Shown: positions 59,784-64,000 of the stretch, in pieces
How the letters are laid out: every line of letters starts with the position of its first letter
How positions within the stretch are numbered: the first letter of the stretch is position 1
Virus record (IMG/VR): IMGVR_UViG_3300024999_000029
Span: 186,001-250,000 of that record
Source of the DNA: a virus
Length of the DNA: 64,000 nt
Direction: 5' to 3' (one strand)
Notes under the pieces: generated by a model
What the model was told of the DNA's origin: nothing
Database searches by the model: none
Seen by the model: only the letters and a program-made list of their open reading frames with translations
Made by a program: the position numbers and the translations under genes

Positions 59784-59960
59784 ATGGCAAAAGAAACTGA
59801 TCAATTTTTTACACCTGAACGTTGTTTAAATTGTTTAGGAAAATGTAAAAAGGAAATGAATGCAATTTTCAAAGAAGGATTTGAGAATGGTAGAAATGAA
59901 ATACTGTGTGGCAAGCATATAAAAAGCAAAAAGGGGAATAAACTTGAAAAAAATCAGTAA
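59784..59960 (+). CDS. Small zinc-ribbon protein
   Basis: A 58-residue protein with CLNCLGKCKKE (about 14-24) and a further Cys, basic overall. GAGGTG precedes the ATG. The next gene's TTG start overlaps its last codons. Function unknown. Confidence 0.6.
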   Translation: MAKETDQFFTPERCLNCLGKCKKEMNAIFKEGFENGRNEILCGKHIKSKKGNKLEKNQ

Positions 59961-60075
59961 GGATCTATTTCTAAAAGCAATTAAAATTGGCAGAAGAGAT
60001 TTAGTAGCTAGAACAAAGAATAATCATTATGGAATTGACAAAATAGAACATGAATTAAGAAAGTCAATAAACTAA
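59944..60075 (+). CDS. Small basic protein with TTG start
   Basis: A 43-residue protein (MKKISKDLFLKAIKIGRRDL...) with AAAAGGGG and a TTG start seven bases later. It overlaps the previous gene by 17 bases. Its stop is followed by AAAATATAAAA at 60074-60084. Not recognised. Confidence 0.55.
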   Translation: MKKISKDLFLKAIKIGRRDLVARTKNNHYGIDKIEHELRKSIN

Positions 60076-60112
60076 AATATAAAATAATAAATATAAAGGG
60101 GAATTGTAGAAT

Positions 60113-60745
60113 ATGGATATGAGTATTACTAGAGGTTTATCTGAATTGAAATTGCTCAAAGACAGAATAGAAAGAAAAATACAATCATCAAAGTATATAG
60201 TAGGCAATAAGAAAAGCAATAAGAAAATTGATGGCATTTATAGTAAAGAAGATTTAATTACTACAATAAAAGCTGACTATCAAAGTGTACTAGATTTGAT
60301 TAATAGAAGGAAGATAATTAAGTCTGAAATAGTTAAATCAAATGCAAACACAGTAGTTAAAATTTCCGAAAAAGAAATGACTGTTGCAGAAGCTATAGAA
60401 AGAAAAGAATCAATTCAATTTGAAAAAACTCTACTTAACACTATGGAGCAACATTATAGACTTGCAATTGCAAAAGTTGCGAATGAAAATGAAAAAGTAC
60501 AAGCAAATTTAGATAATCTTCTTAATACCACTTTTGGTAAAGAGAATAAAAATAAAACAGCGGAGAATGAGATTAAAATAATTTCAGATCCATATCTTGA
60601 GCAAAATGAGTGGGAAGTAATTAATCCACTAAAATTGCAAGAGGAAATAGAAAAGTTGAAGACTAGTATAGAAGATTTCCTGAACGAAGTGGACTTCAGC
60701 CTTTCGGAATCAAATACAATTACTAAGATTCAAATACCTGATTGA
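60113..60745 (+). CDS. Coiled-coil hypothetical protein
   Basis: A 210-residue, charged, helical protein with heptad-like Leu/Ile spacing in about 10-55 and 90-145. GGGG precedes the ATG. It could be a scaffold- or tail-associated protein; nothing specific. Confidence 0.65.
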   Translation: MDMSITRGLSELKLLKDRIERKIQSSKYIVGNKKSNKKIDGIYSKEDLITTIKADYQSVLDLINRRKIIKSEIVKSNANTVVKISEKEMTVAEAIERKESIQFEKTLLNTMEQHYRLAIAKVANENEKVQANLDNLLNTTFGKENKNKTAENEIKIISDPYLEQNEWEVINPLKLQEEIEKLKTSIEDFLNEVDFSLSESNTITKIQIPD

Positions 60746-61162
60746 GTGGATTAGCGCTCTGGAAACTTATGAAGCCCAGAGCCTTGTAAATAGTTTAATA
60801 TTTTGTAGTTATCCGAAAACTATAGACTTAAATCACCCAATTCTTCAGGGTATATTGAGGAAACAAGAAGGATTAAGTTTATATTCAAATAATGAATATT
60901 GATTTTATTATCTAAAATCTTACGTACATATAGGCGTATAATGCGTAAAAGTTCAAAGGTTAAATTTCAATACTCAAAGTTTAGAATTTAAAGCTCTTTT
61001 TGATTAAAGTTATAAAACATAAGTCTAAAAGCTCGATAAAATCCAAGATAAAAGGTTCAAGTGTTGATTTAATTGGCTTATAGTATTCCTCTTGGCTGGA
61101 TAGTTACAAGTAAGTTTCATAGATGAGTAAAATATAATTAAAATAAAAGGAGATTATAGAAT
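60746..61162 (+). other. 417-bp intergenic region without a gene
   Basis: No ORF with a plausible start. A perfect 7-bp stem (60756-60762 with 60776-60782, GCTCTGG/CCAGAGC) lies just after the coiled-coil gene, and an AT-rich leader with AAAATATAA precedes the next gene. The stretch may contain a structured RNA or promoter; I could not resolve it. Confidence 0.4.
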
Positions 61163-61348
61163 ATGGCGAAGGCAAAAATTAATGAAAGTCACACATTATC
61201 AGCAGAAGGATTTTTGAACATCACTGGTGATAAAATAATGATAGAAGCGGAAGATGTTGGAGAAAAGAATTTGGCAGATTTATTAATAAAATTTAATGGA
61301 GAATTAGTTAAATTTAGCATAAAGAAAAATGATGATATCGTAAAATAA
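61163..61348 (+). CDS. YonK-like protein
   Basis: A 61-residue protein: AEGFLNITGDKIMIEAEDVGEKNLADLLIKFNGELVKFSIKKNDDI. The ending (xxLLxxFNGxxVxxSIKxxxx) is the pattern of the SPbeta YonK family, whose function is unknown. AAGGAG upstream. It lies near the late genes as in SPbeta. Confidence 0.65.
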   Translation: MAKAKINESHTLSAEGFLNITGDKIMIEAEDVGEKNLADLLIKFNGELVKFSIKKNDDIVK

Positions 61349-61560
61349 ATAGTGAAAATATTCGGGCATCAGCTCTCTAATTCTCTGCGACGGAGACGTT
61401 AAATATGAGCCGAAACTTTAAAGCTGGTTTTTATGTTAGTCTTCCGTGAATGACGGGGACATTAAAACGCAGAATATTATTCACGTGTATGTATGTCGGG
61501 ATGGAGACGGAAAACCCATTCTCATTGGTCGGGATGAAAACTTAAAATTCATTTACTATT
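61349..61560 (+). ncRNA. Candidate structured leader/RNA before the HTH-phosphoesterase gene
   Basis: Helix 61384-61389 with 61468-61473 (TCTGCG/CGCAGA) encloses 61390-61397 with 61440-61447 (ACGGAGAC with GTCTTCCGT, one bulge). Repeated GACGGAGACGTTAAA-like units recur at about 61389, 61452, 61502 and 61531. It ends at the terminator at 61561-61592. It may be a regulated leader whose terminator is conditional, or a short RNA. Confidence 0.5.
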
Positions 61561-61592
61561 ACAAGGAGCTAGGTTATATCTCCTTGTTTTTT
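61561..61592 (+). terminator. Intrinsic terminator
   Basis: ACAAGGAG (61561-61568) pairs CTCCTTGT (61580-61587), with T6 after it. It lies 38 bases before the HTH-phosphoesterase start, so it could act as an attenuator of that gene. Confidence 0.85.
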
Positions 61593-61629
61593 GTTGTAAA
61601 AATTTATTGAATTAAAGGGGTGTATTCGC

Positions 61630-62673
61630 ATAGAATCACTAATAGATAAACAAGTTCAAAGAAACTATATAATTGATTTATGGAAGAGTGGAAGTAACTA
61701 TAGACAAGCAAGTATTGTTACAAACCAAAAGTTTAATACTGATTATTGGGATAGCGAAAGAGTTAGAAGTATTACTAGAAAATACAGAAGTAAGATTGAA
61801 AAATTAAGCGTAGGAAATCTAGTCAAAAAATTAGAGCATCCCATAAACACAAATTATAAAATGCTTAAAAATAAAAGAAATAAAATACTTGTATTAAGTG
61901 ATTTACATATTCCTTTTCATAGGAAAGATGTTTTCGATATTGTTACTAGACATAAAGATGAAATAAAAGCTATTGTCTGTGCTGGAGATGTTCTGGACAT
62001 GTTCGAAGTTTCTAAATATCCAACACTTAATCAATATCCAGTTGAGCAAGAATTAATAGACGCTATAGATGTTTTTAAAAAGATGAAAGATATAGTGGGT
62101 AATGAAGTTGAAATAATATTATTCTACGGGAATCATGATGCAAGATGGCGTAAATATATTGCAAATATGCACCAAAAAAAATTATATAAATTCATTAATC
62201 CAAATGTCCTTGAAATGTTAAAATCAGGATTTACACTTTATGACAATGGTGAAGAAAAACGTTATGAAGGTGTTGCAGATTTAAAAATAATAAACTCATG
62301 GTATGTGAATATAAATTCAGAATTAATTATTTGTCATCCAAATAATTTTTCAAGAGGCGAATTAAAGAATGCCAAAACCGCAATAGACCACTTTATTAGT
62401 AGTGGAGAGCATTTTAATGCATTGGCGGTAGCTCATAATCACCATCAATCTGAGTGTCCTAGATATTTAGGTAAATATGCGATTGAAACAGGTTGCATGT
62501 GTCAAGAATTTGATTATTCAAATGGTAATACAGGTACTAGACCACAAGATTATGGGTATGCTCTATTTTCTTTTGATGGTAATAATAAAATAAATAAAAA
62601 TGAAAGTAAAATATACACATTAGACGGAAATTCTGTTGCTGATGAAAAATCTCAAGTAAAAATAATATTTTAA
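61630..62673 (+). CDS. HTH-metallophosphoesterase with probable AUA start
   Basis: The frame runs 347 codons from ATA at 61630. The first 77 residues (NYIIDLWKSGSNYRQASIVTNQKFNTDYWDSERVRSITRKYRSKI) look like a helix-turn-helix. The rest is a metallophosphoesterase: DLHIPFH (about 93-99), GDVLDMFE (about 118-125), YGNHDARW, SWYVN, CHPNNF and AHNHH. No ATG, GTG or TTG opens the frame in this stretch; GGGG sits nine bases before ATA. The internal ATG at 61861 has no ribosome-binding site and would lose the N-terminal domain. Such proteins appear next to terminase genes in phages. Confidence 0.78.
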   Translation: MESLIDKQVQRNYIIDLWKSGSNYRQASIVTNQKFNTDYWDSERVRSITRKYRSKIEKLSVGNLVKKLEHPINTNYKMLKNKRNKILVLSDLHIPFHRKDVFDIVTRHKDEIKAIVCAGDVLDMFEVSKYPTLNQYPVEQELIDAIDVFKKMKDIVGNEVEIILFYGNHDARWRKYIANMHQKKLYKFINPNVLEMLKSGFTLYDNGEEKRYEGVADLKIINSWYVNINSELIICHPNNFSRGELKNAKTAIDHFISSGEHFNALAVAHNHHQSECPRYLGKYAIETGCMCQEFDYSNGNTGTRPQDYGYALFSFDGNNKINKNESKIYTLDGNSVADEKSQVKIIF

Positions 62674-62700
62674 ATATAAAAGGTATAAAAGGAGATTATT

Positions 62701-63057
62701 GTGGAATTAATTGAAAAAACAAATGTTTATGATGATAAAGTAGTAAAAACTTATTATATTAATGGAGTTTTAATACCAGTAGAAGATTATGATGATGTTT
62801 TGGAAGCTTGTGAAAATGAAGTAGATGAAGATTGTAACAGTTGTGATTGTTGTCAAGAATATCCTGAATACATCGAAGAGATGTTGGATGATTGTATTGA
62901 AGCAATATCAGACTCCGAAGGCATTTGCGAAGATTGCTTTAAATCAATTTTACATAGTCTGTATATGGAAGGCTATAAAGAAGGCTCAATAGACACTAGA
63001 TTAGAATTAATTGGTCAACTTAGTGATGAAATAGAAGAAATTGAAGATGACGAATAA
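62701..63057 (+). CDS. Acidic cysteine-rich protein with GTG start
   Basis: A 118-residue acidic protein: CENEVDEDCNSCDCCQEYPE and EGICEDCFKSI. GTG start, eight bases after AAGGAG. Metal binding is likely, otherwise unknown. A strong terminator follows. Confidence 0.65.
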   Translation: MELIEKTNVYDDKVVKTYYINGVLIPVEDYDDVLEACENEVDEDCNSCDCCQEYPEYIEEMLDDCIEAISDSEGICEDCFKSILHSLYMEGYKEGSIDTRLELIGQLSDEIEEIEDDE

Positions 63058-63072
63058 TTTTTAAATATATCG

Positions 63073-63103
63073 TGCTCACCTGAATTTACAGGTGAGCATT
63101 TTT
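63073..63103 (+). terminator. Intrinsic terminator
   Basis: A perfect 10-bp stem TGCTCACCTG/CAGGTGAGCA (63073-63082 with 63089-63098) with a 6-base loop and T5 after it. It closes the operon after the acidic protein and before the terminase-like gene. Confidence 0.9.
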
Positions 63104-63157
63104 ATGTTTAAAAATTATTATCAAATGTAAAAATTTATAGAAAAGGGTGAATATCAG

Positions 63158-64000
63158 ATGCCTAAAGTTGGTAAAAAAACTAGACAGCCTAAGCAGGTGT
63201 CTGGTAATGGTTATTGTAGAAAATGTCAAAGCACACTATCATTGGAAAAATTTTATGAAGCAACTAATCCAATGCTTGATACAAATGGTCGTATTTCAAT
63301 ATGTCGTGAGTGTTGTAATTTATTATATAAAGAATATTTTTCAATTTATAATAATTTAGAAAGAGCATTAGATTTAACTTGTCGAGATTTAGATGTAAGA
63401 TTTGATAGTCGAATATTAATACAGGTACAATCACATATAGAAAAATTATTATCTAGTGGCAAAAAAGCGGAAGCTGTTTTTGGATATTATAAAAGTAAAT
63501 TGGGATCAACTGGTAAAAATAATGAAAAATTTGATTCTTTTAGATATAAAGATAGTAATAATTTAAATTATAATTTAGAAAAAAGATTAATTGGAGAAGA
63601 AAATAAAGAGGTTGATGAAGATTTAGTATTATTTTGGGGAAAAGGATTTAATATTGAAGATTATATTTTTTTAGAAATTGAATTATCAAATTGGCAAAAA
63701 ACTCACAAATGTGACAATCATGCGGAATTAATATTGTTGAAAGAAATATGTATGAAGCAATTAATAATTAGAAACAATCGAGCTGAAAATAAAGATGTGT
63801 CTAAAGATGTAAAGGAATTACAAGAATTGTTTAAAACTTGTTCAGTAGATCCAGCGAAAGCTAATGCTATTGGTAGCGGCCAGTCAGTTGATAGATTTGG
63901 TGTATGGGTAAAAGATATTGAAGCACTTAAACCTGCTGAATGGTGGAATAAACAAGAAAAATATAAAGATATGGATGGTTTTATGCCATATATTAACAAC
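63158..64000 (+). CDS. Probable terminase-associated protein (cut by window edge)
   Basis: At least 281 codons, open to the end of the window. It starts MPKVGKKTRQPKQ and has YCRKCQSTLSLEKFY ... CRECCNLLYKEYF, a zinc ribbon; then SHIEKLLSSGKKAEAVFGYYKSKLGS, and later LSNWQKTHKCDNHAELILLKEICM, a pattern I associate with small-terminase-like proteins of Firmicutes phages. Position at the beginning of the late operon supports this. AAAAGGG precedes the ATG. A 70-codon frame at 63147 is a shadow. Confidence 0.6.
   Translation, partial: MPKVGKKTRQPKQVSGNGYCRKCQSTLSLEKFYEATNPMLDTNGRISICRECCNLLYKEYFSIYNNLERALDLTCRDLDVRFDSRILIQVQSHIEKLLSSGKKAEAVFGYYKSKLGSTGKNNEKFDSFRYKDSNNLNYNLEKRLIGEENKEVDEDLVLFWGKGFNIEDYIFLEIELSNWQKTHKCDNHAELILLKEICMKQLIIRNNRAENKDVSKDVKELQELFKTCSVDPAKANAIGSGQSVDRFGVWVKDIEALKPAEWWNKQEKYKDMDGFMPYINN

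Noticed and set aside
63147-63359. 70-codon ORF in another frame within the terminase-like gene
   Set aside because: It overlaps a longer open frame with zinc-ribbon motifs; its residue composition is random.
1-64000. CRISPR array
   Set aside because: The tandem units at 40108-40240 are 20 bp with no unique spacers, and no Cas-like genes are present.

Overview
The window is part of the genome of a large, very AT-rich temperate bacteriophage (prophage or phage-plasmid) of a Firmicutes host, most likely a Clostridium-like bacterium. I infer this from the base composition, strong AGGAGG ribosome-binding sites, consensus TTGACA/TATAAT promoters, tightly packed co-directional small genes, a CI/LexA-type repressor, phage-type recombinases and terminase-proximal genes at the right end. 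Several proteins (YopX, a YonK-like protein, a recombinase-fold protein like the SPbeta master repressor YopR/MrpR, a 3D-domain protein) point to a distant relative of the SPbeta group. I see no rRNA, tRNA, CRISPR array or insertion sequence.

Layout. (1) About 0-28 kb, minus strand: many small hypothetical and zinc-ribbon genes mixed with recognisable metabolic and nucleic-acid genes: dNMP kinase, CCA-adding enzyme, a predicted nucleotidyltransferase, two metallophosphoesterase-type or cell-wall genes, a GNAT acetyltransferase, and an NAD-dependent DNA ligase split by a LAGLIDADG intein. Five HNH homing endonucleases lie among the genes of the window. Two gene-free blocks, 6285-6500 and about 6790-7265, fold into elaborate RNA-like structures and are the best candidates for new non-coding RNAs. 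(2) 28-31.4 kb: lysogeny control, with a plus-strand CI-like repressor facing a recombinase-fold protein and a ParB/DGQHR-like protein on the minus strand. (3) About 34.8-51 kb, minus strand: a second early-type block of small genes, two ParB-like or SAM-like regulators, two HTH proteins, and a 900-residue polyvalent protein with a C-terminal N6-adenine methyltransferase domain. This block is saturated with a strand-polar 8-mer, TATAACAG on the minus strand. (4) 51-53.27 kb: about 2.2 kb with no gene but with perfect 18-bp palindromes and repeats, a candidate origin or control region. (5) 53.27-57.1 kb, minus: DECH helicase, CoiA-like protein and tyrosine recombinase. (6) 57.1 kb is a divergent switch point. 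From here plus-strand genes lead towards the packaging and structural genes: a sigma-region-4-like protein, coiled-coil proteins, a YonK-like protein, an HTH-metallophosphoesterase, and a probable terminase-associated protein cut by the window edge.

How it may work together (inference): the CI-like and YopR/MrpR-like proteins hold lysogeny; housekeeping-type promoters, several with a conserved AAAATATAAAA box just upstream, fire the leftward early operons for nucleotide, DNA and RNA metabolism; the sigma-like protein beside the divergent promoter would then support rightward late expression. Mobile introns and inteins are frequent. Many start sites were moved to the codon that best follows a Shine-Dalgarno sequence, and about 35 genes shorter than 60 codons were added by reading the gaps between larger genes.
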